DNA of 64,000 bases from Rhizobium mongolense USDA 1844. Lineage in GTDB: Bacteria; Pseudomonadota; Alphaproteobacteria; Rhizobiales; Rhizobiaceae. The notes under the pieces were generated by a model. That model ran no database searches. It was not told where the DNA came from and saw only the letters and a program-made list of their open reading frames with translations. The position numbers and the translations under genes were made by a program. Below are positions 8,714-16,523 of the stretch, piece after piece. Location of the stretch: NCBI RefSeq assembly GCF_000419765.1, contig NZ_ATTQ01000021.1:1-64000 (forward strand), written 5' to 3'. Position 1 is the stretch's first letter, and each line of letters starts with the position of its first letter.

Positions 8714-9009
8714 CTGTTCTTTACATCGGTGAAACTGCAGCTATCGAGGGCTCGACGCTGCAGCGAATTCTGAAGCGAGCCAATTATGCGACATCGGACA
8801 TGCAAGCCGACGAGGGCCCGGAGCGTCACGAGGAAGTCGTGATCATCCGCCGCATTGAGGCCGGCACGATACCCTCGCAGAGTTACCCTCCCTCCCTTCG
8901 ACGCAGGCAAAGCTCAGACCCGGATGCACTGGCGTCGTGGGAGAACGAAGGCGGCGCAACCAGCGCGCGTTCGGTGGCAGCCTCGAAAGCTGCGGAGAAC
9001 CGAAGGTGA
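8707..9009 (+). CDS. Doubtful hypothetical protein
   Basis: A 100-codon frame from GTG 8707 overlaps the end of the preceding small gene by 7 bases, which would allow translational coupling. The first half (VTVLYIGETAAIEGSTLQRI, then LKRANYATSDMQADEGPERH) is protein-like. The second half is Arg/Ala/Ser-rich and looks like read-through of noncoding DNA. No ribosome site of its own and no family recognised. It may be the head of a frameshifted gene. Confidence 0.28.
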   Translation: MVTVLYIGETAAIEGSTLQRILKRANYATSDMQADEGPERHEEVVIIRRIEAGTIPSQSYPPSLRRRQSSDPDALASWENEGGATSARSVAASKAAENRR

Positions 9010-9175
9010 CTGCGGTGACCTGGTGCAGCGACCACAAAGGGCTGTCCGACCGGACCAGATCGCGCCAGGGCTTGGGCTATAAACGCATGAAGAGAAAGCT
9101 GACCGGGATGGAAAGATTTCCTGGCTGCGCGGCAAACGCCTGTCGCCTCAGCATCCAACCAGACGGGAGTCGGCC

Positions 9176-9463
9176 ATGAACAGAACAACTGAAACCGAGA
9201 TCAGGTTCGATCATTCGTTCCTCATCCAATCTCTTGTTATGCCACTGGCAGCCGGGACATATCGGCTGACGGTGGACGAAGAACGGATCGAGGAACTGTC
9301 CTTTGCCGCTTACAGGATACTAGCCGCTCATCTGGAAATTCCGTCAATTGAAACGCCTTCGCTCAAGAGGCAGCATTTGCAAGTGACGCGAGCGGAAATC
9401 GATGCGGCGCTGCTGAAAGACCAGCAAGCCGTACGACCGCCGGCGACCAAAGATCGCGTCTAA
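9176..9463 (+). CDS. Conserved hypothetical small protein
   Basis: 95 residues from ATG 9176 after GGGAG. The sequence (DHSFLIQSLVMPLAAGTYRL, then TVDEERIEELSFAAYRILAA) follows a pattern I recall from small rhizobial proteins: an N-terminal 'F..PF.L.G......AGTYRV..DEE.I..LSF.AYRR', then a C-terminal AEIDAALLKDQQA helix. Cytoplasmic, no cofactor motif. Function unknown. It is the third gene of a loose + strand series of small genes and could be transcribed with 8600. Confidence 0.68.
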   Translation: MNRTTETEIRFDHSFLIQSLVMPLAAGTYRLTVDEERIEELSFAAYRILAAHLEIPSIETPSLKRQHLQVTRAEIDAALLKDQQAVRPPATKDRV

Positions 9464-9617
9464 GTAGGGAACGCAGCTCTATCGTGGCTTGACACGGAAC
9501 GGCGCCGAGGAGGCGTGCATCTCGTCCATCGCGGGAGACTGATTCTGCCATCGTATATGAGCGTCCTCGAAAGTTATTGTTTGCTTTGTCTACTCCGAGG
9601 GCGCATGGTCTAGCCTC

Positions 9618-9688
9618 CAGCAGTAATCATTACGGGCGCTGCTGTTTGAGGGTCGCAAAACCCTTGCCCCGACCGAAAGGAGGATGTC
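9618..9688 (+). promoter_or_regulatory. Shared two-hairpin leader element, copy B
   Basis: CAGCAG (9618-9623) pairs with CTGCTG (9639-9644). AGGGT/ACCCT forms the second stem (9649-9664), GCCCC follows at 9666-9670, then AAAGGAGG and ATGTC. The arm bases differ from copy A, but pairing is kept, which is the signature of a conserved structure. Confidence 0.55.
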
Positions 9689-9991
9689 ATGTCTTCCGAA
9701 ACATCCGTTAAATATATGACGAGCGACGACCTCAACTTACTTCAGGGGGTGCTGAAGGATGCTGGCTATACGGACGATGTTCTCTTTGAACAGCCTCGAC
9801 CCTTCCCCATCGCAGCCCGGCTTCTGATCGGCCTCTTTCAAGAGGGAACGACCAGTCCAGCCGAACTGACTGTCCAGCTCGAACGACATTTCGGCAAGCC
9901 TAAGAAAGAGGCTGTTACGCTCAGAGCCCCACGTTTCCATCGCTTCGCGATCCAAGGGCTTCCGGCGCAGCCATCTGGCGCGATCCATTAA
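9689..9991 (+). CDS. Hypothetical protein (100 aa)
   Basis: ATG 9689 follows AAAGGAGG. The product starts MSSETSVKYMTSDDLNLLQG then VLKDAGYTDDVLFEQPRPFP. A helical N-terminal domain (residues about 11-66) includes the phrase AARLLIGLFQEGTTSPAELT, a pattern seen in small conserved rhizobial proteins of unknown role. The C-terminal 25 residues are basic. No membrane segment. It carries leader copy B, and a short hairpin terminator begins 12 bases after its stop, so it is probably transcribed alone. Confidence 0.68.
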   Translation: MSSETSVKYMTSDDLNLLQGVLKDAGYTDDVLFEQPRPFPIAARLLIGLFQEGTTSPAELTVQLERHFGKPKKEAVTLRAPRFHRFAIQGLPAQPSGAIH

Positions 9992-10002
9992 ACGCACATC
10001 CA

Positions 10003-10024
10003 AAGGCAATGAGAGCCTTTTTGC
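10003..10024 (+). terminator. Short hairpin terminator after the 9689 gene
   Basis: AAAGGC (10003-10008) and GCCTTT (10016-10021) flank a 7-base loop, and the run of T continues to 10023. The stem is only 6 bp, so it is a plausible but weak intrinsic terminator. Confidence 0.42.
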
Positions 10025-10314
10025 CGCGCAACATTCTCGGAACGAGACGCAACCTCACAGTACGCGCCGAACTGCCTTGGAACTCAGCGTTTTCTTGGCG
10101 TCCGCCATGCGCTTTTTCCACTTGCGGAGGGGATTGCCCTTCCATCGCCTTTAAGCCGAGCTCCCAATTTTCGCGTCTTTTCCTTCAGGGCAGCCTTCCC
10201 TTTCCCCTATAGAGTAAGCGCGGGCTTGTAGTTGTTCTTCCTTGGATTTCTGCATAGCGCTATCCGCTCGCTCCTGCCACGCATCGGCGGGGTTTGAGAC
10301 ACACGTTAAATAGC

Positions 10315-10464
10315 TCACGTCCTGAGCAGCAAATGCCCCAGGACGGCGACCGAGATGAACATCGCGACAAGAACCGCAAAGTATGTCGCTATCGAGCGGA
10401 AGTTAGTTTCCCGGATCAGGCGAACCGTGTTTTCACGATAAGAACGGAGCGCGGTGGATGGCAT
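10315..10464 (-). CDS. Small single-pass membrane protein (49 aa)
   Basis: ATG 10464 is five bases after AAGGAGG, which decides the start over an in-frame upstream ATG. The product MPSTALRSYRENTVRLIRET then NFRSIATYFAVLVAMFISVA then VLGHLLLRT has an amphipathic basic N-terminus (residues 1-24) and one transmembrane helix (about 25-47). A 7-bp inverted repeat (GCGCGTC/GACGCGC, near 10514-10551) lies upstream. Unknown function. It is the third tiny membrane protein within 2.2 kb. Confidence 0.6.
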   Translation of the reverse strand: MPSTALRSYRENTVRLIRETNFRSIATYFAVLVAMFISVAVLGHLLLRT

Positions 10465-11015
10465 GTTAGCCTCCTTGGGCGTGGCTACGATGGGGAACAT
10501 CGAATGGCCGCGCGTCTGGTCAAAAGACCATAAAAAGATGACGCGCCTTTAACGGGCGATAGTCAAACGCATTCGTACCAAAGGGAACTCATTAGCGGAA
10601 CGAACCTTGCTCCGCGTACCTGCATTGATTTCAAAACATGCGGGCGGTGACTTCCACCGCACCGCTGGAAGGTGTCTTTCAAGCCGTGCAACGCCGTCGT
10701 GCCACGGATCATAGGGATTATCGCCCTTGCCTGACCGAGGCGGTTGCGCCGCTAATCGGTGCCACGGTTTCTGCCTCGTTTGCGGCATGGGAATTGATCA
10801 TGAATGGCCCGTTCTGCTGGTTGCCCCAATGCAAGATTTAAGTGGCGAGCTCGGGGAAATGGTGGACCGCGCAGGACAAGGGCTTGCGCTGGAACAGGGT
10901 GGGACCATTCCGCCTCCGCAGTCACCCGGTAAACAAGGCGCGTAGGTTATTGTTCCCCTCGAAGGACAAATGATTTCGTTGCGTTCCCGGTAGAAGAGCA
11001 TAGGGTGCGTATTGT
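10465..11015. other. Gap without a supportable gene
   Basis: About 550 bases. A GGAAC-N18-TT match stands at 10584-10608 on the + strand, but no convincing gene follows, so it may be a relic promoter. The open frames between 10549 and 11037 lack start signals and motifs. Confidence 0.4.
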
Positions 11016-11086
11016 CGGCAGCCGTTGAAAAGGGCACTGCCGCTTGAGAGCGCTACGCTCCCGCCCCAAGCACTGGGGAGAAGGTC
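11016..11086 (+). promoter_or_regulatory. Shared two-hairpin leader element, copy C
   Basis: CGGCAG (11016-11021) pairs with CTGCCG (11037-11042). A GAGAGCG/CGCTC stem follows, GCCCC is at 11063-11067, then GGGGAG and the ATGTC start at 11087. The 27-base first module and the 20-base spacer match copies A and B. Confidence 0.55.
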
Positions 11087-11479
11087 ATGTCCTTTCCTGA
11101 CCGTTTCGATCACAACAATAGACATTCATCTTACGACCTTGAAAGCCTGAGAATTGCATTCGACGACTGGAATGAAAAATCAAAGTCGGAGCTGCTCGAG
11201 GATAAGGTCACGGCCAGGCCGGATTTTCGCATGGAATGTCCCCGGTCGCGAGCTGTACTAAACTACGGCACATCGGGAATGCGCCCGATGAAATACGCCG
11301 CCGGAAGGCCGCCCACGATAGCGGAGGAAACGCACCGCGTTTCGGCGATCATCATTCGAGCCGAGCTGAAGGCAAGAATAGCCAAGTCTGCCCATCTGAA
11401 AGCCCTGCGATTGGACAATGAACAGCAGGTCAGGCTGCGTGCCGCGGTTAAAACGCGCAAACATCGGCAAGAAGGCTGA
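11087..11479 (+). CDS. Hypothetical protein (130 aa)
   Basis: ATG 11087 follows GGGGAGAAGGTC and leader copy C. The product (MSFPDRFDHNNRHSSYDLES, then LRIAFDDWNEKSKSELLEDK) is hydrophilic and basic towards its end (RAELKARIAKSAHLKALRLD). No domain recognised. An overlapping minus-strand frame exists, but the strong ribosome site and leader favour this reading. The last third may be out of its original frame. Confidence 0.5.
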   Translation: MSFPDRFDHNNRHSSYDLESLRIAFDDWNEKSKSELLEDKVTARPDFRMECPRSRAVLNYGTSGMRPMKYAAGRPPTIAEETHRVSAIIIRAELKARIAKSAHLKALRLDNEQQVRLRAAVKTRKHRQEG

Positions 11480-11833
11480 CAACCGGTGATTCACCGACTT
11501 GACTCTTTCGCCAAACCTCATCGTTGGGTGCAGGTCCTTCTCACTCTCTTGCTTAATCCCAGCGTTCTGTCGCTCCTTCAAATAGGCGTCGATTTCTCCT
11601 CCGCATGCCGCCGTAAGGTTCTGGATCGAATGTTCTTCCGCCAGTGCTTGGTCGCGTAACATATCTGCCTTCTGCTCAAATCCCGCGCTACAGTTTTCAA
11701 ACAGCGGCAGTGCTACGCTTTCTTGGACTTTGTCCGCTCCATGAAAGGCTGTGGCAAATCAAGACAAACGAGAATGTTCCGAGTGGCGCGACGATTGCCC
11801 AGATAAGCTATCTGGCACACCACAACAGATGGA
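11480..11833. other. Stretch with only a doubtful minus-strand frame
   Basis: A frame opening at ATG 11662 on the minus strand (MLRDQALAEEHSIQNLTAAC) has AAGG upstream and a partial match to the leader element (CTGCCG, 42 bases before its ATG), but it runs antisense through the 11087 gene. It may be the 5' remnant of a gene. Nothing else is seen. Confidence 0.3.
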
Positions 11834-11836
11834 CAT

Positions 11837-11897
11837 GCACCATGACGGGGCTAGGGTGTGAAGGCCCTTAACGGCAGCGCCCGTGCAATGGCTGCCG
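11837..11897 (-). promoter_or_regulatory. Shared two-hairpin leader element, copy D (degenerate)
   Basis: Read on the minus strand: CGGCAGC (11897-11891), GCTGCCG (11878-11872), a GGG/CCC stem, GCCCC (11851-11847) exactly 20 bases after the first stem as in copies A and C, then ATGTCC at 11836. The Shine-Dalgarno segment is missing (10 bases instead of 17-19 before ATG), and the 25-codon frame that follows is not convincing. Probably an orphaned copy. Confidence 0.45.
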
Positions 11898-11958
11898 AAG
11901 GGGCGACATTGTGCCGAGGAAGCGGAACGCAAATGAATTTATGCAGCTGTACGTCGCT

Positions 11959-12213
11959 TTACAAAGTTTCGTGGAATTCATTTCCCCGAGCGAGGGGCAG
12001 GTTTTGATCTGCGCTTATCTTTGCTTTCATCAGGTCGCACGCAAAGATGTGAAATCGCAGCGTTTGCATAATGCTGACGAGCTGTTCGCGAGCCAAAGAC
12101 GTAGGCTCGCACCTGAGAACGCCCCCGACAATTTCGGCCTCCTGGACCGCGATCTGGATTCGATCATCGGTCACCCGCTGCTTTGCGGCTTCAAGTGCGG
12201 AGCGCTTTTTCAT
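11959..12213 (-). CDS. Hypothetical protein (84 aa), tentative
   Basis: ATG 12213 opens MKKRSALEAAKQRVTDDRIQ then IAVQEAEIVGGVLRCEPTSL. The N-terminal 55 residues look like a small helical cytoplasmic protein. The rest is less convincing, and there is only a weak GAG-like ribosome site. No family known. It lies between the small-gene zone and the permease. Confidence 0.38.
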   Translation of the reverse strand: MKKRSALEAAKQRVTDDRIQIAVQEAEIVGGVLRCEPTSLAREQLVSIMQTLRFHIFACDLMKAKISADQNLPLARGNEFHETL

Positions 12214-12375
12214 TGCTCATCATAGCACGGTTTTCGGCCATGCTGTCTGGAAAGCGCTCTAACTGACGCTCGGGGCAGCGCCTTTAAGTCAAAGCTTGTC
12301 AGTTTTCCTGCCATTAGTTCCTCCAGGCGAGTAATATGGGCTCGGTATTTGGAGGGGTCGGCCTGGACGGCATCC

Positions 12376-14154
12376 ATGACACAAGATCAGGCTTTCGCCT
12401 TTGCCATTCTGATCGGACTAATGGTCGCTTTCATATGGGGACGGTTTCGCTACGATCTTATCGCGTCTCTCGCGCTTCTTGCGGCGGTTTTCACCGGCAT
12501 CGTGCCGCACAAGGCAGCATTCTCCGGTTTCGGTGACGACATTGTCATCATCGTAGCGAGCGCGCTGGTCGTAAGCGCCGCAATCGAACGCAGTGGCGTC
12601 ATAGAGGCGCTCCTTCATCGGGTCGCGCCCAAGGTGACCTCCTTGCAGGGCCAGGTCGTTATTCTCGTGGGAGCCGTCACGGTCCTGTCCACCTTCATCA
12701 AGAACATCGGCGCATTGTCGATGATGATCCCGGTCGCATTTCAGATGGCGCGCCGGTCGAAAGCGCCCCCTTCATCTTTTCTCATGCCGATGGCATTCGG
12801 CTCGTTGCTTGGCGGGCTCATCACTCTCGTCGGCACGTCGCCAAATATTGTCGTGTCGCAGATGCGCGAGGAACTCACGGGTCGCCCTTTCAACATGTTT
12901 GATTTCACTCCCGTCGGCATTGGTATTGCCGCAGCGGGAGTGGCTTTTCTGGCATTTGGCTATCGGCTGCTCCCGCGAGACAGGGAGGCAACCCCGACAA
13001 TGGAGAAAGCGCTGAACATCAAGGACTACATGACAGAGGCTCGCGTCACTGCGACTTCGCTCGTTAACGGCAAGTCGATCGGGCATCTGTCGGCCTTGCT
13101 GGACGAGGAGGTCCTTGTCACCGGGCTTGTCCGCAATCAGGTCGAGCGCATGATATCACTGCCGGACCTCATCCTTTGTCAGGGCGATATCGTTCTGTTG
13201 GAGGGAGACCCTCAGGCGCTGGAGCGAGGCATCAGGCGTGCGCGTCTGGAGCTGGAGGGGCACAACCGCTCCACGGAAGCAAAAGGAGTCGACGAGGAGA
13301 TCGCCGGAATTGAAGTCGTGATCGGCCCAAAATCGGTTTTGATCGGGCAAACCGCCAAGCGTCTGGCGCTGCATGAGCGCTTCAACATCAATCTGCTCGC
13401 AGTGAGCCGGAGCAGCAAGCGCTTCACCGAACGTTTGCGCGACATCGCGCTAAGACCAGGCGACGTTCTCGTTTTGAAGGGCGATCTCGTGCTTCTCCCG
13501 ACCAAGCTGATGGAACTCGGTCTTCTTCCCTTGGCGGGACGTGAGATCCGCCTGGGGAATCCGCGAAGGGGCCTGGTTCCGGTGGTGGTCCTGGCTGGTG
13601 CCATGGCGCTAACGGCATTTGGCCTGCTGCCCGTTGCCACGGCTTTTTTTACGGCTGCTGTCCTAACGGTACTGCTCGGCTCGCTTTCGCTTCGGGAAGC
13701 TTATGAGGCCATCGATTGGCCCATCCTGATAATGCTCGGGGCCCTCATTCCCGTGAGCGAGTCGATCCGTACCACCGGTGGTGCCGACCTTATCGCCGGT
13801 GGCCTCGCTCAGCTTGCTAGCGCCTTGCCCCTTTACGGTGCCCTCGCAATGATCATGGTGGTCGCAATGGCCGCAACTCCGTTTTTGAACAATGCAGCCA
13901 CGGTTCTCGTAGTCGCCCCGATCGCGGTTACGCTTGCGCAACGCCTTGGTTACAGTCCGGACGCCTTTCTGATGGCCGTAGCGGTGGGTGCGGCCTGCGA
14001 TTTTCTCACGCCTGTCGGACATCAGTGCAACACGTTGGTGCTCGGCCCCGGCGGTTATCGCTTCGGCGACTATTGGAAACTGGGACTGCCGCTCTCATCC
14101 ATTGTGGTCTTGCTGGGCGTGCCTCTGATCCTGTTGTTCTGGCCGCCTGTTTAG
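12376..14154 (+). CDS. SLC13/DASS-type permease with two TrkA-C domains
   Basis: 592 residues from ATG 12376; a TTG nine codons upstream beside GGAGG is an alternative. Eleven or so membrane helices are split by a cytoplasmic insert. N-terminal block about 1-205 has the signature FIKNIGALSMMIPVAFQMAR and GTSPNIVVSQMREE. Residues about 215-385 hold two RCK_C/TrkA-C regulatory repeats (KSIGHLSALLDEEVLVTGLV and IGQTAKRLALHERFNINLLA). The C-terminal block repeats the motif as TPFLNNAATVLVVAPIAVTL and FLTPVGHQCNTLVLGPGGYR. Such proteins carry sulfate, di- or tricarboxylates or similar anions. Substrate unknown. Single gene. Confidence 0.9.
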   Translation: MTQDQAFAFAILIGLMVAFIWGRFRYDLIASLALLAAVFTGIVPHKAAFSGFGDDIVIIVASALVVSAAIERSGVIEALLHRVAPKVTSLQGQVVILVGAVTVLSTFIKNIGALSMMIPVAFQMARRSKAPPSSFLMPMAFGSLLGGLITLVGTSPNIVVSQMREELTGRPFNMFDFTPVGIGIAAAGVAFLAFGYRLLPRDREATPTMEKALNIKDYMTEARVTATSLVNGKSIGHLSALLDEEVLVTGLVRNQVERMISLPDLILCQGDIVLLEGDPQALERGIRRARLELEGHNRSTEAKGVDEEIAGIEVVIGPKSVLIGQTAKRLALHERFNINLLAVSRSSKRFTERLRDIALRPGDVLVLKGDLVLLPTKLMELGLLPLAGREIRLGNPRRGLVPVVVLAGAMALTAFGLLPVATAFFTAAVLTVLLGSLSLREAYEAIDWPILIMLGALIPVSESIRTTGGADLIAGGLAQLASALPLYGALAMIMVVAMAATPFLNNAATVLVVAPIAVTLAQRLGYSPDAFLMAVAVGAACDFLTPVGHQCNTLVLGPGGYRFGDYWKLGLPLSSIVVLLGVPLILLFWPPV

Positions 14155-14167
14155 CGCGCAACATCGT

Positions 14168-14293
14168 TCAATTCCGATTCAAATGCACCGTGCCGCCGTG
14201 CCCGTAACCGTAGCGATAACCTCCGAATCGACCACTAAACCCGCCCAACAGAAATATGATAAGAATAATTAGAAGTATTATTCCCAATGTCAT
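14168..14293 (-). CDS. DUF3309-like small membrane protein, shortened
   Basis: ATG 14293 follows GTGGAGAAAG. Product: MTLGIILLIILIIFLLGGFS then GRFGGYRYGYGHGGTVHLNR N (41 aa). The first 20 residues are the strongly hydrophobic helix typical of DUF3309-like proteins, followed by a Gly/Tyr-rich loop. Related proteins as I recall them have a second hydrophobic helix after GHGG, which here is replaced by TVHLNRN and a stop. The gene therefore looks 3' truncated or frameshifted, but the first helix is intact. Function of the family is unknown. Confidence 0.55.
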   Translation of the reverse strand: MTLGIILLIILIIFLLGGFSGRFGGYRYGYGHGGTVHLNRN

Positions 14294-14648
14294 GACTTTC
14301 TCCACTTTAATCTAGTTCTATTTCGTCTCGACGAAATGCTGCCCTCACCAAAATTGAGCTCGGCCGCTGTCTTGTCTCGCGGCTTTCGCAAGTTTTATCA
14401 GCGAGATTGCCGAATGAGCATTAATGCATCATGTAATAATATACACTATATTATTAGTGGTGTAGTTTCTGCAATCGGCTGACGCCGGTCGCCCGTTGCC
14501 GCCGCTGCGAAGCAGCGGTCTGCTGTGCTATAGCGACGCGATCTGCTCCACTTGATGTTCGTGCGTGACTATCAGCAAGGTAGTTGCGAATGTCGATGAG
14601 CGTTGCTCGCCGATGGAGTAGAATCGCAAGGAAACCGGAGGAGTGGTC
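14294..14648. other. AT-rich intergenic region with two inverted repeats
   Basis: No gene seen in 355 bases. It contains a perfect 10-bp AT-only inverted repeat, TAATAATATA (14434-14443) and TATATTATTA (14447-14456), around CAC. Further on is a GC hairpin, CCGCTGC/GCAGCGG, with a GAA loop (14502-14518). The first looks like a protein-binding site; the second could be a terminator or small-RNA stem. Confidence 0.5.
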
Positions 14649-15761
14649 ATGATTCCTCTAAGCAGACTGGTCGAGCAGCTTCTGGGTATCGGCGCGCTTG
14701 TGCTGCTGGCGATTGGTTGCGCTCTCGTCCTTTGGCCCTTCCTATCGGCAATAATGTGGGCTGCGGTGATATGTTTTTCGACCTGGCCTATCTACCGCCG
14801 ATGTGAACGTGCTGTCGGAGGCAATCGGGCGGTTGCCGCCGCAGCTATGACGGTGCTGGTGGTTTTTGTTGTGGCCGCACCGCTAGCGTTCCTCGTGACG
14901 GCGCTCGCCGACGACATGAAGAACCTGGCGGCGGGAATAACGCGCGTCCTCGAGCAGGGTCCATCCGCGCCCCCAATCTGGGTGAAAGGCCTTCCGATTG
15001 TCGGCGAGAGTGTGGCCGCTTACTGGGAAAACTTTGCGCATGACGCTCCTGCCTTTATCCTCGAGCTCAAGAAGCTGACGGGGCCCGTCACCGATATTGC
15101 TCTTGCTGGCGGCGCAGCTTTCGGCATCGGCCTAATCGAACTTGCGCTCAGTATATTCATCACTTTTTTCCTGTTCCTGCACGGCCGGCGCATGATCAGT
15201 TTCATGCGTCAGATTGGTGAGCGTGTTGCCGGCACTCGCGCTAGAAAGTTGCTCACGGTCATTGGCATGACCGTGAATGGTGTCGTTTACGGAATGATCG
15301 GAACGGCCCTCGCCCAAGGTCTTTTGGCCGGTATCGGCTTCTGGATCGCCGGTGTGTCGCAATCGCTATTGCTCGGCGGCCTGACGTTTTTGCTTTCGTT
15401 TGTGCCCGCAGGGCCACCGTTCGTGTGGGGGCCGGTCGCACTCTGGCTTCTCATGCAGGGATCGGTTTGGTGGGGGATCTTCATCGCTGCATGGGGCCTG
15501 CTTCTCGTCAGCAGTATTGACAACTTCCTCCGACCATATCTGCTCAGCCAGAACATCAATCTGCCCGTGCTGCTCGGTCTATTCGGGCTCGTCGGCGGCG
15601 TTCTGGCTTTTGGATTCATCGGGCTTTTTCTCGGACCAACCCTCCTGGCGGTGGCCTATAACCTCTTTCGCGAGTGGGTCGCAGCGGAACTCGAAGAGCG
15701 TATGCAATCGGAACCGTCTTCCCTTGCGGCCGACAACTTGGAAGCCGATACCAGGGATTGA
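14649..15761 (+). CDS. AI-2E/PerM-family transporter
   Basis: 370 residues from ATG 14649, five bases after GGAGGAG; a GTG two codons upstream is possible. About eight membrane helices are visible, with the family's conserved second half: GTALAQGLLAGIGFWIAGVS, FLLSFVPAGPPFVWGPVALW, SSIDNFLRPYLLSQNINLPV, and GLFLGPTLLAVAYNLFREWV. Family members export autoinducer-2 or other small molecules, or act in ion/proton exchange. Substrate unassigned. Nothing suggests co-transcription with the toxin-antitoxin pair downstream. Confidence 0.9.
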   Translation: MIPLSRLVEQLLGIGALVLLAIGCALVLWPFLSAIMWAAVICFSTWPIYRRCERAVGGNRAVAAAAMTVLVVFVVAAPLAFLVTALADDMKNLAAGITRVLEQGPSAPPIWVKGLPIVGESVAAYWENFAHDAPAFILELKKLTGPVTDIALAGGAAFGIGLIELALSIFITFFLFLHGRRMISFMRQIGERVAGTRARKLLTVIGMTVNGVVYGMIGTALAQGLLAGIGFWIAGVSQSLLLGGLTFLLSFVPAGPPFVWGPVALWLLMQGSVWWGIFIAAWGLLLVSSIDNFLRPYLLSQNINLPVLLGLFGLVGGVLAFGFIGLFLGPTLLAVAYNLFREWVAAELEERMQSEPSSLAADNLEADTRD

Positions 15762-15845
15762 GTTGACGGATTTCGCTCATTGCGGCGCGACACCCTGTGA
15801 AAGCAGATCCTCTTGGAGGCCGCCTTATTGACTTCACGCCCGCAA

Positions 15846-15875
15846 AGTAATACCTTCTGAACATCAGGTATTACT
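15846..15875. promoter_or_regulatory. Operator of the AbrB/VapC pair
   Basis: AGTAATACCT and AGGTATTACT form a perfect 10-bp inverted repeat with a 10-base spacer, ending 13 bases before the antitoxin ATG. Position and symmetry fit autorepression by the dimeric AbrB-fold antitoxin/toxin complex. Confidence 0.68.
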
Positions 15876-15888
15876 GAGGAGGGTGCAA

Positions 15889-16122
15889 ATGGCGACGACA
15901 GTGACAGCGAAGGGGCAGGTGACCATTCCAAAGCCCGTCCGCGATCTGTTGGGAATCGTTCCCGGAAGCTTGGTTGATTTCCGCCGCGCCGCCGATGGCA
16001 GCATTGTCGTGGTGCGGGCGGACAAGAAGCAGCCTGCGAGCCGGTTTGCGAAGTTGCGAGGTCATGCGGGAAAAGGGCTCAGTACCGATGCCATCATGGC
16101 ACTGACACGTGGCGAAACTTGA
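15889..16122 (+). CDS. AbrB-family antitoxin (VapB type)
   Basis: 77 residues from ATG 15889 after GAGGAGGG. The SpoVT/AbrB swapped-hairpin domain fills residues 1-46: MATTVTAKGQVTIPKPVRDL then LGIVPGSLVDF. The C-terminal tail, residues 50-77, would bind and neutralise the toxin. The stop overlaps the toxin start by four bases (TTGA), giving translational coupling. With the inverted repeat just upstream it likely represses its own promoter. Confidence 0.9.
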   Translation: MATTVTAKGQVTIPKPVRDLLGIVPGSLVDFRRAADGSIVVVRADKKQPASRFAKLRGHAGKGLSTDAIMALTRGET

Positions 16123-16523
16123 CCCTCATCGACACCAATATCCTCCTGGACATTGTCACCGATGATCCGGCGTGGGCGGATTGGTCGATTGCGCAACTTG
16201 AAACGGCGAGCCTCGATGGGCCCTTGCTGATTAACGATACCGTGTACGCCGAGCTCGCGGTGCGATACGATCGTATCGAAGAACTCGAGGCCTTCCTCGA
16301 CGAGGCTGGGCTTGAAATGACTGCAATGCCGCGAGCCGCCCTTTTCCTTGCCGGCAAGATATTTACGCAGTATCGTCGCGCCGGAGGATCAAAGACTGGC
16401 GTATTGCCCGACTTTTTCATAGGTGCCCATGCAGCGGTTCGTCAGCTTCCGTTGCTCACCCGCGACCTTGGCCGCTACCGCACATATTTTCCGTCAGTGA
16501 CGCTGATAACGCCGCACGCGTAG
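16119..16523 (+). CDS. vapC: PIN-domain toxin (VapC type)
   Basis: 134 residues; start TTG 16119, since the antitoxin stop overlaps here and the PIN fold begins at once. The four acidic PIN residues are present: D4 in LIDTN, E44 in VYAELAV, D99 in LPDFFIGAH, and D117 in LLTRDLGRY. VapC toxins are Mg-dependent endoribonucleases that cut tRNA or rRNA. The gene looks intact and is coupled to the AbrB-type antitoxin. Toxin-antitoxin pairs commonly stabilise plasmids or islands. Confidence 0.9.
   Translation: MTLIDTNILLDIVTDDPAWADWSIAQLETASLDGPLLINDTVYAELAVRYDRIEELEAFLDEAGLEMTAMPRAALFLAGKIFTQYRRAGGSKTGVLPDFFIGAHAAVRQLPLLTRDLGRYRTYFPSVTLITPHA

Noticed and set aside
10549..11037. Several frames on both strands
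   Set aside because: No motif, no ribosome site and skewed Arg/Pro composition typical of shadow frames.
11258..11662. Minus-strand 134-codon frame
   Set aside because: Runs antisense through the 11087 gene, which has a better ribosome site and leader. Only the first 50 codons look plausible, possibly a gene remnant.
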